Shown here: in pieces, positions 11,151 to 22,246 of the stretch
Layout: each line of letters starts with the position of its first letter
Numbering within the stretch: the first letter of the stretch is position 1
Assembly (NCBI GenBank): GCA_000827495.1
Contig: KN817542.1
Coordinates: 170,178-234,177 of the forward strand
DNA: 64,000 nt
Reading direction: 5' to 3'
From: Hypholoma sublateritium FD-334 SS-4
Taxonomy: Eukaryota; Basidiomycota; Agaricomycetes; Agaricales; Strophariaceae
The notes under the pieces: model-generated
Databases searched by the model: none
Seen by the model: the letters and a program-made list of their open reading frames with translations, nothing else
What the model was told of the DNA's origin: nothing
Translations under genes and position numbers: made by a program

Positions 11151-12083
11151 TCACATCACAGTGTTTGGGATCCGGATGCGAGCTGGAGGGGCATCGATGC
11201 GGATGTACGACATGCGTGCGCGAGGATTGGTCAAAGGGCCGTCTCGAGATGCAGAGCGGATACGTGTCGGGCTCACGGGAGTTGCGAGCGTGGGGACGGC
11301 GCGCTGTTGCCACGCATAGAACCTTGGGGTGACGCTTGGGGGCGGAGATGGCGTGAGGAGACTCTGTGGTGGGAAGAAGGTCGTTTCACCGGGAAGGGGG
11401 GTCGACGGCGCAGATGAGTCGGGCGTTGGCGAGCGCATCATGAAGTTGACGTCGTCTGCGTCCGACACACGCGTCTGGGTCTGGGTGCGGGTTATGGTGA
11501 TGGGAGTAATTGGCGGCATGCGGCGTAGCATAGGTGAGCGAGTGACGTGGTGGTCCAGTGGCGGTGGAATGAAGGCAGGGCTGTACTCGGACGCAGGAGA
11601 CGAAACGCTGAAAAGTGTCGGCATGCTGGAGGTGCTAGTATTCACGGAGAGCGCCGTCTGGGGGGACCACTCGGGATCGGTTGGGCTAACAGCATCGGCA
11701 CTGCCGTTGCTCCAGCGGGCAGAGTGATTCGTGTATATGTCGGCAATGAGCACAGCGGGGTCGTCTGCACCAACGGCCATGGGACTCTCTCCATTACCGG
11801 CGCTCGCGCCGCTGTCGCTCGATTCAGAGGTTTCGGAGGCGGCATCACCATCGGCGTCGTTGAGATTGTTTGCCCGAGCAGATGCCAGTTGCTCCCGGGC
11901 ATATTGGGCGGGGTCAATGAATGCCTCGTATTCGGCGTCCTGGAAGAACTCCTCTGAGTCCGGATCGAAGTGGTCCCAGGACGACCAAGGCTCGCATGGC
12001 TGTGGGGCAATCTCTGGCTCGGTGCGTATGGTGACGACGGGAGCCGGAGCTGGATAGGTCTGGGAGTAGAGAGCGCGGCCCAT
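11151..12083 (-). CDS. Uncharacterised disordered protein, 310 residues
   Basis: I do not recognise a domain. The frame is intronless, with ATG at 12083 and stop at 11151-11153. The N-terminus (MGRALYSQTY) is followed by an acidic, aromatic segment (SSWDHFDPDSEEFFQDAEYEAF, residues about 34-55) that looks like a short linear motif region. The rest is rich in Ser, Pro and Thr, with several SP and TP dipeptides that could be phosphorylation sites, as in nuclear or signalling proteins. No signal peptide, membrane segment or coiled coil is visible. The composition is clearly protein-like and the overlapping + strand frames are shorter and poorer. From memory such proteins occur in other polypore-like fungi, but no function is assigned. 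Confidence 0.7.
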   Translation of the reverse strand: MGRALYSQTYPAPAPVVTIRTEPEIAPQPCEPWSSWDHFDPDSEEFFQDAEYEAFIDPAQYAREQLASARANNLNDADGDAASETSESSDSGASAGNGESPMAVGADDPAVLIADIYTNHSARWSNGSADAVSPTDPEWSPQTALSVNTSTSSMPTLFSVSSPASEYSPAFIPPPLDHHVTRSPMLRRMPPITPITITRTQTQTRVSDADDVNFMMRSPTPDSSAPSTPLPGETTFFPPQSLLTPSPPPSVTPRFYAWQQRAVPTLATPVSPTRIRSASRDGPLTNPRARMSYIRIDAPPARIRIPNTVM

Positions 12084-13300
12084 GACGTTGCTTTTGGGTG
12101 AAAAGTAGATAAAATATTAAAGATACAGAAGCAAAACGATTAAGGATTGCAAGGTATGAGGATGCCCTTCGCTGGGTGGCTTTTTGGGTATAGTTGGTGG
12201 GTATTTCAAGGCGAAGATGGGGGTGGGAAGCAAGACGCGTTGGCCCGATCCAAACTTTACAACTGCGCGGCGTTAGGGTCGGCTGAATCAGCCTCCGCGT
12301 TCCCACACTCGAAGGCTGTCCACTGTCAGTACTGCACAACCCGTTCGTTTTCCATCCCTACTGCGCAATTGCTGTCTCATAGCATTCGTGTTCCCCACAT
12401 ACCGCAACTCGTTACCATGCACCCTGATCCCTCCATTATTTTCGTGCTCATATTCCCAGTTTAACCAATGTTCTTCGTTTCTCGATCAATAGACGGAAAT
12501 AGAAGAATCAACACTTTGATCCAAAACTGATGCTCTGGGATGAAGCAAGCATCTTCACATTTTTTTTCTCCTTCAAGCCCAATTGACATTCTGGCCGACC
12601 CCTTCAGAGTCCCCCATTTTTTTCTCTCGTTCATTTTGATGCACTTCCCTTCCCCACACCTGTATTTTGTCTACATTCACCGCGTTCCCCAATGAATATT
12701 TGCATCCCATCTCTACCTATCCCCACCTTGTTCGGGATGCCGCATCTTGGTCTGCTTCTTCCCGAGGAAGAATTGCGGTATAGGCGACTGTACAGAAAAT
12801 GTCAGTCAGTGGCACACTCACATAACGCCCATATATGTCCTAGCTTTCCACTCCCTTCTATTTCCTTCTGAGGAGGCCGTGTGGCCTCTTCTCCAAAATC
12901 CTAGTTGGTATACCTAGGTGGAGAAAGTGTGGCGATAGAAGAAACTATGTTTCGATCCGTGGCATTGCAAGCGCATGCATTGCTACGACTTTGCTTCATC
13001 TATTTATAACACTCATTATTTTTATCGGTGTCTTCGCGATTTTCCGACTTACACGTTACTTGGCTTCAGATCTGTCCATATGATTCAAGCACGCAGACCG
13101 ATTCAGGTTTTGAAAACACGCCTTCACCGTTTGATCAATAACGAGTTTCTCTCTTAAATAAGTCCAGGTCAGATTAGCCATTGGTCAGGTCATCGATATC
13201 GATCCGGGCGCTCTGGCCTCTAACCTTCGCAGTCGCTGTGACACCTTGTGGCCCTGTTCAAGATAAAAGATGTGCCACCCATAAATAATCTCTATGTTTC
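12084..13300. other. Upstream region of the 310-residue protein; no gene seen
   Basis: AT-richer sequence with pyrimidine-rich runs (about 12545-12680). No supported coding region. It presumably carries the promoter of the minus-strand gene ending at 12083. Confidence 0.45.
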
Positions 13301-14819
13301 TCGATATGTCCATTGCATGTTTATCCATTGACAGACTTCTACTTGTGAGAAGGCATGCCCGATGTCAACGGGGACCCGTGTGCGGCTTGAAATCCGCCCG
13401 AGTCGACGACTACTTATTGACATTTGGCTTTGGCTGCGAATATACGATAACTCAATGAGTCAAGACCCAATGATGTTGATACGTGCCCCCGCGATCCCCG
13501 TACAGAGCATGTGGAGTTGTCAATTTCGCGCACGACAGCCGTGGCCATCGATAGTCGCGATTACCCAAATTAAGTGCAACGGCCGTATAAAGTTTCGCCG
13601 TCTATCAAATGAAATTACGGAAGGTCGTATAATTTTTAGGATTGGAGGGTCGGCGAATTCGCCCTTCGATAGAATGACAGAGAAGACATGGGGTACACAG
13701 ATTTTGGGGTTACATTTTCATCGGCCGGTACGGTTAGGGTACTTCCGACGCGCGCGCCATTTGTAGGGCGAAAATGTTGCACTGCGGGTATTCTTCGTCG
13801 TGTAGGAGTACTGGTAGGACTTGGAGGAACACATAACACGTATTTCGAAAACCTCCAGCCCTTTCAGTCAGCCATGGAGTTCTATCCAATAATGACGAGC
13901 CAATCTCAGCCTCTACACCGCAGCTCTTAGATTAGATATGACCGCGACAGCGTTAATTACAATGACGAGTTGAAGAAAATCTACAGCGGCGGTCTGGGCC
14001 AGTTATTGCCTGCCTATCCGCAGATATTCTTGCTTCCCGCCTGCTCACTCTTCTCAGTCTAATTCAAAATCGAGTGTCTGTATAGCCCCAAATTTGATGG
14101 AGGAGCAACATGACACTATCAGACGCTACACCGGCGGCATTGAACAACTCGACAGCGATATTTACTATAACAAGCAGTGTAATTTAATTCACAAAGAGTT
14201 ATTTGTGCCCAGCTCCTCACGCTCACGCTGTATCTATCTCTCACTCCATCTTGAAATTGAGCAAATGCAGCAGGGCGGATTGTGGTCCTTAATCGCCAAC
14301 GCCACAGTCAAGCCAATGCTATTAATAACCTAATATGCATGTACACGATCTTCGTGTGTACACTGTATATTCCTGCCGTTGCAAAGGCTTCTTCAGTAAA
14401 GGATGTGTATCCGATACTGTTGACTGACTTAAAGTCCCGTCAATATCTTGGAGGGATGTCCTTATTATGAGTGCACTGTTTTAATCTATTTAATCTCTAC
14501 TGGCAGTGATAATAACACCGTCGGGTGCTGGGAGCCCTTCTGCGCATCACAGGCTCACTGCCTTCCATTACATCTTGAGCGTGAGCAATACAATGGGGTG
14601 ATGACCAGGCTTATGAACACTCCACCGCTTCTTTGAAGGAATACACTCCACTGGGACAGAATCCAGACCAGCTACGGACGTACCTTACACGCTTGACCCG
14701 AAAATACAACCCATTAGAATATGCTCACAAATGGGAGATACAGAAAACATATAAAGACCCGCGCAAGTGACCGTGATTCTTCACTAAACAGCCACTGTTT
14801 ACCGTACTCCAAACCCAAC
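13300..14819 (+). repeat. Hydrophobin upstream segment, copy A (with gene)
   Basis: This 1.5 kb segment has a diverged direct copy at about 15560-16989. Matching landmarks in the same order include a stretch ending in AGCTCTTAGATTAGAT (13920s versus 16110s), the sequence around GACAGCGTTAATTA, the CAGGCTCACTGCCTTCCAT block (14550s versus 16740s) and the final CAGAAAACATATAAAG block. In copy A the segment leads straight into the hydrophobin start codon. No gene is seen inside it. Confidence 0.75.
14750..14756 (+). promoter_or_regulatory. TATA box of the hydrophobin gene
   Basis: TATAAAG lies 70 bp before the ATG, in a block (CAGAAAACATATAAAG) conserved in the duplicated upstream copy. A strong TATA box fits a highly expressed cell-wall protein gene. 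Confidence 0.6.
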
Positions 14820-15289
14820 ATGCAATACTTCAAGCTCTCCGCCTTCGTCGCTCTCGCTCTCGCAACCTTTGCGGCTGCCACGCCCATCGGCGCAAACAAC
14901 CCAGCGCCCGTCGACCAGTGCGACACGGACGCGGCTCAGTGCTGTGCCAGCACGCAGGAAGCGGACACTACGTCTACGGCGGCGTTCCTCGGTCTCCTGG
15001 GCATCGTTGCTCAGGGCCTCACCGGGCTCGTCGGCGTCACCTGCAGCCCAATCACTGCCATTGGCGCTTCTGGAACCTCTTGGTAGGCATATTACACCTC
15101 TTCCATAATATGCACGATATATAACGGCTCATTTTACTTTTATTAGCTCTCAGCAACCCGTTTGCTGCACCAATGACAGCTTCAGTGAGTACAGATGTAT
15201 TTTACTATACTATATATTTACTGATATATTATTCTCGGATAGACGGTGTCGTTGCTCTCGGCTGCACCCCGCTCAACCTCAATGCATAA
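14820..15289 (+). CDS. Class I hydrophobin, secreted
   Basis: Hydrophobins are small secreted proteins that self-assemble into amphipathic layers on hyphae and spores. Three exons (14820-15082, 15147-15184, 15243-15289) encode 115 residues; the phases agree. A signal peptide covers residues 1 to about 21 (hydrophobic core AFVALALATFAAA). Eight cysteines lie at 34, 41, 42, 75, 88, 94, 95 and 108, giving C-X6-CC-X32-C-X12-C-X5-CC-X12-C. This is the hydrophobin order with the long third spacing of class I. The middle exon is only 38 bp and supplies three of the eight cysteines, so splicing is essential. The upstream region is duplicated downstream, but the coding part is not. Confidence 0.96.
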
Positions 15290-15559
15290 ATTTCCGACTA
15301 CTCGGAGTTCCCAGGCAGTTACAATATTTATATAGGTTCTGAGGAGGATGCGGAGAACCGGACAATCTATTATAGTTGCCATTACACGGATACTTCCTAG
15401 TACAGAGCTATGGATCTGAATGAACATTTTTAAGCCAGTTTACTATGCTTTGATGCCGACTGCGTCAGTGTGTCATTTTTGATCCGGCGGGTGCACTTAG
15501 TGCACCTTCCCTAAAAGTCCAATTAGTCCATTTGGGGAAGGCCACGACCTCTGTGCACC

Positions 15560-16989
15560 GGTGGAAATAGCCCCACAGTGCATTTATCTGACCAAATTAA
15601 AACTGCTTGGCCTGGGCGACACTGCCTCGGCGATCTCCATGAAAGCACGTGGAGTTGTGGGTTTTAACTTTTGCGCCTTTTTGAGTGCGAGAGAAGACAG
15701 CCTTGGCCGATGGCCTCCAATGACCCTCGGTAGTTGATCGATACTACCAGCTACTGTGGTAATTTCCCGGATTCAGCACAACAGCTGCACGAAGTTTCAC
15801 CGTTTAGTATCATAGGAGATCGTGACAGTTTGCCTGATTTTGAGGATAGCAGGGTCAGTGAATCAACGATGAATTCAATACCCTTTTGATAGCACGACAG
15901 GGAGGTCGGGCATGGTACTATTTTGCATGCGCGTACCATTTTTCTTGCAAGATTTTTGGACCCCAAGTGCTCTGAGTAGTAGGAGAGTAGGAGCGCACAC
16001 CGTGACGATACTTATTATTTAAAAATTCCAGTGCAATCACAGTCATCAGTGGGTCTCTGTTCGACTTGAATGACGCACCCGAATCTCAGCCTCTGTGCTG
16101 CAGCTCTTAGATTAGATTTGACAGCGTTAATTAGAATGACGAGTGATCTGGCCCAGCTAATCGCTTTCCCACTTTCCCATCCGCAAATACTTTGCAAATA
16201 CTTTCGCTTCCCTCCTCTTCATTTTTATCACTCTAATACAAAATGGAGCGTTCGTATAGCTCCTATAATTCGATAAAAGAGCAACATGACACCGTCAGGT
16301 GCTACAAGGCCCGCGCGGCATTGAACGACTATACTACAATGACAAATTAAATCTAAGGCCACTTACGCTGAGGCGACTTGCTCATTGGCTACCCGCAGAG
16401 GCTCTCGCTTTCCTTCTTTTTTTGCCTTCTCACTCCATCTTCTGGCTTTGAAGCCGGGAGAATTGACATCCTTCTGTTCCAGAACCGCAGTCAAGAGGCG
16501 TTTAAATCATAGCCTAATATACTTACATTAACATGATTTTCGTGCGTATACTCCTTCTACTTAAACGGTTCTGTCTATATTAGGGACATGTTTCTCGTGC
16601 AATAAATTGGCTGGAAGTGGCCCCGAAATTCGCGAGGGGTCCGTGAGCTAACTAGTAGGTCAATGTTTCAACCCATTTCATGATTCTCCATTGACAGTTT
16701 GGATATTAACACCGATGCTGGGTACTATTTTGCGCATTACAGGCTCACTGCCTTCCATCGCCTCTTGAGTGGGAGCAATATCGTGGAGTGATGACCAGGT
16801 TATGAATACTCCACCGCTTCTTTAAGGAATAATAAATACACTCCACTGCTTGGGAAAAATCTGGACCAGCTCAGACCTCAATCGCGAGGGACATTAACGT
16901 GATCACAAAAGCGAGGCACAGAAAACATATAAAGGTCCATATGAACATCCACAATTCTTCACTCAAACAGCCAACCAAACGCCAAACCC
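15560..16989 (+). repeat. Hydrophobin upstream segment, copy B (no gene)
   Basis: A diverged direct repeat of about 13300-14819, including the TATA block and a 5' leader ending in CCAAACCC just before an ATG at 16990. The frame from that ATG stops after ten codons and no hydrophobin cysteine pattern follows. Similarity therefore ends at the start codon. Short inserts and deletions separate the two copies. Confidence 0.75.
16928..16934 (+). promoter_or_regulatory. TATA box of the gene-less hydrophobin upstream copy
   Basis: TATAAAG within CAGAAAACATATAAAG, 62 bp before the ATG at 16990. It matches the block at 14741-14756 upstream of the real gene. No protein gene follows. Confidence 0.5.
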
Positions 16990-17560
16990 ATGGCACTGGG
17001 AGTCTACAAGTGGCAGCTATAGTGGTTACATAGATTTTGGAGAGGGCACCGGAGTCCCAGTTGATCTGTGGTTTCTGTGTTGATACTAAAGCGGCTTCGT
17101 AGCACAGAGTACTTGTACATGTTTACAGACCCAAATGAACACTTTTTATTCTGTCCCTATATCAATGTGACCTGTGTCGTGATTATCGAAAAAGAAAAAG
17201 GACGCCGGTCAGGTCTGGAGAACTCTACCTGCCGTAAAAGTCTATTTAGTCCATTTGGAGAAGCGGTGACATGGTGACACTCAGAGCCCTTCTCGTGGGG
17301 TACGGACAGTAGATGCCGCATACTTAGCTTTATTGAATCAGCAAGTACTAGATCTAATCTATGCTGATTTTGTGTTCCAATCAAGTAATTGTTATCTGGT
17401 ACACGATACTCAAAAGGCGCCTAGTAGAAATTTCGGCTAAATTTCGATGGCTCTTTTGCCCAGATATTCGCGGCATTTCCCGCCGCAGGACAACATTCCC
17501 GACGATCAAACTCCGCGATCCGTTGACCCACATTATGCTTTCACCTTTTAAACTCATAGT
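16990..17560. other. Region between hydrophobin copy B and DNMT2
   Basis: No gene is seen. A short segment near 17220-17270 resembles 15500-15550 (AAAGTC then TAGTCCATTTGG then GAAG), which suggests the start of a third, eroded repeat unit. The right end should hold the DNMT2 promoter. Confidence 0.45.
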
Positions 17561-18998
17561 ATGACTATCAGAGCTCTAGAATTTTACAGTGGGATAGGTA
17601 CAGTTTTTCCTTCAACACTCTTGGCACCGGAAACTTGATCCAGATGTAGGGGGCCTTCATCTCGCGTTATCGCGAAGCACCGTCGACGGCGAGGTCATCG
17701 GAGCCTTCGACTGGGACCAAACCGCATGCGCGGTCTACAGCCTCAATCATGGCAAAAACATCGTACATAAGGTCACTTGAACCCTCTCGTTTGCGCAGAA
17801 ACCGACTGACTATATCCTGTTGTCGTTATGCACAGATAGACATCTCCACCCTGTCCGCGCCTGCGCTGGCTGCATATGACGCGACTTTGTGGCTCCTTTC
17901 GCCTGCATGTCAACCATACACCGTTCTAAACCCTAATGCAAAGGGCGCGGCGGATCCCCGCGCGCATTCATTCCTTCATCTCGTGCAGAACGTCCTCCCC
18001 GAACTCGCGCGATCAAATCAACACCCCCACCGACTTATCATCGAGAATGTAGCGGGGTTCGAGGTTCGTCGCGTCTTGCGAGCCACTTTCAATTTCTGGA
18101 GCTTAACCGACGCGTTGTAGGATTCATCCACCCGTCAAATCCTTGTCTCAACGCTCCGCACTATTGGGTACAGAATCGTCGAGCTTTTGCTCACCCCCCT
18201 ACAATTTGGCATTCCAAACTCGCGGTTGCGATACTATCTCCTCGCCAAAACGGCACCCCTCTGTTTCGCTCATGTCCTCACAGATTCCTCGGGAGGAGAA
18301 GACCGTATATGGCGTCAGATACCCGGCGTAGGATTGCCTTGGACGGATCCTCGATTCGAGGATGCCTCTGATACATCGGGAATGGTTGCCCAACTTAGAG
18401 TTTATCTGGATACGGGAGATGAAGAACATTACTTAAAACATAAGATCTCGGACAGGATTCTCCAGAAATGGGGCAGATTGTTCGATATAGTCAAACCTTC
18501 TTCTCGACGAACATGTTGTTTCACGCGAGGTAAAATCATTTACGTGTTCAATGCCTAGAGCTCACAATATCCTTCTAGGATACACACAACTTGTTGAGCG
18601 AGCAGGCTCGATTCTCCAAGAGAATGAAGATCTCGATGTATGTTATTGCTGGTTGTACTGCTACGTTGTATCTGAATGCATTGCAGACAACTTCAGTGTT
18701 TGACACCTTCTTACAAGCGCAATCTCTCGGGGACTCAACAGCAGCGAGCCTGCTTGAACCCCTGAGATTGCGATACTTCTCTCCGTCAGAATTGCTCCGT
18801 ATCTTCGCTTTCAACACTTCGCGCGATGAATCCGTCCCGGAGTCTATGGTGTCAACCAACGGGATTGAAGTGCGACAGCTCACCTGGCCGAACACGGTGT
18901 CGACAAAGTCAAGATACAAGCTCATCGGGAATAGCGTGAATGTACACGTCGTACAACAGCTCATCGAATACCTCTTTCGCGAACCTAAGATGAATTAA
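17561..18998 (+). CDS. DNMT2: Dnmt2-family tRNA (cytosine-5) methyltransferase
   Basis: Dnmt2/Pmt1 enzymes methylate cytosine 38 of tRNA-Asp and related tRNAs using S-adenosylmethionine. Six exons (17561-17597, 17650-17771, 17836-18063, 18121-18529, 18579-18637, 18687-18998) give 388 residues, close to the family norm of about 390. Motif I (FYSGIGGLHLAL) is at residues 8-19, the motif IV catalytic loop SPACQPYT has its cysteine at 78, ENVAGFE is at 123-129, and motif X (GNSVNVHV) starts at 366. The usual motif IV text is PPCQ, so the residue before the cysteine is changed from Pro to Ala here. There are no extra regulatory domains as in DNA methyltransferases such as Dnmt1 or Dnmt5. It is tail-to-tail with the next gene. 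Confidence 0.92.
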
Positions 18999-18999
18999 A

Positions 19000-20220
19000 T
19001 CATTGTCGTTCGCTGATGGTGACCTGTGCCACCAGTCCAAAATGGTCACTCGCCCACAGCTGGTACCGTCGGCCATCCCTACGAATCACGCTTGCTTTCA
19101 GCCCAATCCCAATGCGTTCTATCTGATCCACAGCAACACCTCCCGTGAAAAGGATTTTGTCCATCCGCCGTTTAGGGAACCGGCTTGTGGGCTGGGTTCC
19201 CCAAGTATAACCATCGCCGCCCTCTGTATCCATAAACACATCATTATCATCGCCATCTCGCATCTTCGATACTTTGCCCTTTGCCTCGTCGGCGGAAAGA
19301 TGTGGATTTTTGGCCTGCTGGATAAGCCATGCGTCGGAGAGCCCCAGACGTCCGGGGAGCTTCTGGTCAAGTGGGCCGATGGGGTTCATATCTCCACCCA
19401 CGATGCCGGCATGTACACCTTCGAATTGTCGCGCGACGCTGGTGAGCTGGACGGGGCGCAAGGAATCCCCCTCACGCAGGGACTCCAGATGGGTGTTTGC
19501 TACACGTAATATCCGTCCGCTGCTTGGAGAGTCCACGGTTATTTCCACATACAGCGCATCTCGCGCCATGGCAGATTCGAATGGCGTGCGGAATACTCGG
19601 TGAACGGCCGGGATGAGTATGCGGGGAACGAGCGTGATTAGGCCGTAGGCAGCATCGGGCTCGGACCAGGTAGCGGAGGAGATGTCGGTGACTGCGTAGG
19701 TGGTACGGATCAGCGGATGCTCAAGCAGGGCAGGGAAACAGCTGTGGTGGACCTCTTGGAGGAGGAGGACCGGCGGGGCTCGTACGTGCGTCGTCGACTC
19801 GGAATGAGACGGGAGGGGATTGACGAGGCTGTGCTGGATATAGTCTATGATGGTGGCTAAACGCGTCGATTCGTGGGATGCCATGAAGTCGACGTTCCAT
19901 GTTACGAGCGTGAATGAGAGGGCCGGCGCGATCTGCGTTGGGTTGCTGGCTTGGCTCTGGTTCGCTGCCTTCGCCGACGTGCTGTTGGCATTAGATGGGA
20001 TTTCGCTACTTCCAGAGAAGCCCGAATTCTGAAGGCTAACAATCCATCCCGCGGAGGGATCGTAGACGTAGAATGGCTGCTCAAGCTCAAGCTGTACGTC
20101 CTTGTTGGTTGCGGATTCTGCATTTAATGATGATAACTGAACCTCCCCTGAATCCGTTATCGATCCTAGCTCTTCCTTTGTGATGATCTCAGAAATATGG
20201 TTCGAAGTAGACGCAGTCAT
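19000..20220 (-). CDS. TDP2-like endonuclease/exonuclease/phosphatase-family protein
   Basis: Intronless, 406 residues. The catalytic domain covers about residues 100-403 and shows every hallmark of the Mg-dependent EEP fold in order: TWNVD (107-111), LQEV with the metal-binding Glu at 156, NTHLE (242-246), GGDMN (275-279), DAW (296-298) and SDHFGL with the general-base His at 393. The TWN, LQE, HLES, GGD and SDH set resembles tyrosyl-DNA phosphodiesterase 2, which removes trapped topoisomerase II peptides from 5' DNA ends. The first 100 residues are Ser/Asn-rich and look disordered. A different EEP substrate (RNA deadenylation or a phosphoester) cannot be excluded. Its stop codon is one base from that of DNMT2, and it shares a 344 bp divergent promoter with the next gene. 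Confidence 0.85.
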   Translation of the reverse strand: MTASTSNHISEIITKEELGSITDSGEVQLSSLNAESATNKDVQLELEQPFYVYDPSAGWIVSLQNSGFSGSSEIPSNANSTSAKAANQSQASNPTQIAPALSFTLVTWNVDFMASHESTRLATIIDYIQHSLVNPLPSHSESTTHVRAPPVLLLQEVHHSCFPALLEHPLIRTTYAVTDISSATWSEPDAAYGLITLVPRILIPAVHRVFRTPFESAMARDALYVEITVDSPSSGRILRVANTHLESLREGDSLRPVQLTSVARQFEGVHAGIVGGDMNPIGPLDQKLPGRLGLSDAWLIQQAKNPHLSADEAKGKVSKMRDGDDNDVFMDTEGGDGYTWGTQPTSRFPKRRMDKILFTGGVAVDQIERIGIGLKASVIRRDGRRYQLWASDHFGLVAQVTISERQ

Positions 20221-20564
20221 GTCAAACTACCGTCTCTGTGTATGTAGGGTTGTGTTCAAAATGTTCACAAAACCCACGAGCAAGGATAATCGATGCACTT
20301 GGCAAAACCTCATCGGGTGTGGCGGTCCGGTCGTCGCTAAGTAGCTATTTATAACCTGCCATATGGGAACCTCCGATGGGCCACTGTTGGCTTTGCAATG
20401 AGAGACCATTGCATTCTTATCATTTCCTTGCCGGGTGTTTGTCGTTTCCTTCAACTAGCTCTTGACCCTGTCATAGTCAACGTTCAGCGATTACAAAAGC
20501 CAGAGTGCGGAATTTCGTTGGCTGCTTTGCCCTTCGACAACTTGAGAAGTTGAATGTTTGGTGG
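20221..20564. promoter_or_regulatory. Divergent promoter between TDP2-like and F-box-like genes
   Basis: This 344 bp gap separates two start codons on opposite strands. No distinctive binding site was recognised. Any expression control of the two genes must share this interval. Confidence 0.4.
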
Positions 20565-22180
20565 ATGTCTCTCATGACTTCGAGCAGGTATGGTCTACCA
20601 TAAGTCTGTGCTGAAGCTACTACTTAACGTGGTATTTTCTTTCAGCGTACCTGTCGAGGTAATAAGCCCACCAAGCACGCCTCGCTTGACAGACCTTCCC
20701 GTCGAACTGCTCACTGAAATCCTCAAACGGACGACATGGAAAGACATTCTAAATCTCCGAAAAGTACGTCACCTAATACACTCGATCAAAGCGCATCTCA
20801 TGTGGATATTAGACCTGCAGCTTGCTTTCAGACGTGACAAGAGGACGCGAGGTCTGGGCGCACCATGTTCGTGAATACATCGCCGGTATGCCTCAGCGCC
20901 CCCCACGATTGGAACGCCCCATCGAAACATACATCTCTGGTGAACTTGAACATCTTTTACTGGTGTGGAGGAGCGCAGAACTTGGCTGGATGGCAAAAGG
21001 TGGCAAACCTGTGCGGGAACGCTCGATTATGGTCGAACCGGCCGAGTATGTCCATCTGATTCAAGGTGGACGATGGCTCCTTGTGACGACGAACACCTGC
21101 GAAGTGACGTATTACGACCTCAACACAGAAAATATCGAAGGTGTAGTGCTCATCCCGCAACAGATACACAAGCCCCTCTTGATTGACAAGAAGATGACCA
21201 TCGACGTTGATCTGTCTGCGCCGACTCTCAGCTTCAGAGTTGCGTTTTCTATTATTGATAATTCTGTTATGGAAAATGACCCTGCTGGCCGCAAAGCTAC
21301 AATCCAAATATGGGGTATTACCCTCTTATTCAATGGAGTGCATGCCATTGGATTAAGCGCAAGGCGGCTTGCTCTACTCCACCATCAGTCTGAGATCAGT
21401 ACTGTTCTGGCACTTTCTCTTTTGGGGCCTACTGTTGCTTTCAACGCGCTCTTCTTCGATGGTGGTCTTTATACAATTGTTTTTGAATGGGAAAAAGCAG
21501 AGGACACCTCAGCCACCTGTCCCTGGCGGGTGCTAAAGCCACCCTCGAACGTAGTAAGTGTCGTGATAAATGCCTTAAAAACTCAGTATCTCTAACTACC
21601 TCTCAAGGAAAAGCTACAGCTTCTACATGGCAATAAGTTATTCATGGCTAACGGAAGCTGTATATACCTCTTTGACTATTCAGTGGTCAATGAGACATCA
21701 CATTCCCTGCCGAACAGCCTTTCTACCTGTATTTGGGAGATAAACCTCGACTCGCTGATCGCTCGCGACATATCAAACTGTTTCTTCAATACTGGCTCAG
21801 CTCAATTCTTTATGACAGCTTCCTGTCGTATACATTCCGTTGTCATTGAAGACACCCCCATCTCAGATTCACCCCCCCTCCTCACTAAATTGGTGAAGGC
21901 ACATCAATCCTACGTGTTCCCCCGCTACACATACTGTCGCCAAACATGCTTGGGCTACAGTCGTACATTAGCGATTGATCGTTATAAACATGTGCTCTGG
22001 ATAAAACACTACGCTAGGAATATTAAGAGCAAAACTATTTTGATCAACCTTCCTCCTGCATGTCGGGCTCCAATAATGGACGAGGAATCTGGTCGTGTTG
22101 TGGTTCCTGGTTTTACTGGAAGTCAAAAAATGACTGTAATTGATTTCGCATTGGTTTTCAAAAAAGTAATCCATCGTTAG
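20565..22180 (+). CDS. F-box-like protein, paralogue A
   Basis: Four exons (20565-20587, 20646-20763, 20813-21553, 21608-22180) give 484 residues with consistent phases. The F-box-like motif is at about residues 25-47 (LTDLPVELLTEILKRTTWKD). It is followed by TCSLLSDVTRGREVWAHHV and a long beta-rich region, typical of fungal F-box proteins with a degenerate propeller-like C-terminus. F-box proteins recruit targets to SCF ubiquitin ligases through Skp1; the target here is unknown. A close paralogue at 53471-55158 shares ISGELEHLLLVW-like text, GGRWLLVTT, VTYYDL, DEESGRVVV and the ADFAL/IDFAL end. The first exon here is only 23 bp and is absent from the paralogue, whose N-terminus differs. Confidence 0.8.
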
Positions 22181-22246
22181 AATTTATTTAATTCTCCTAG
22201 CTACCGTCATGATATTAGGCTAGAAAAATGTTGATTGGGCCAAGTC

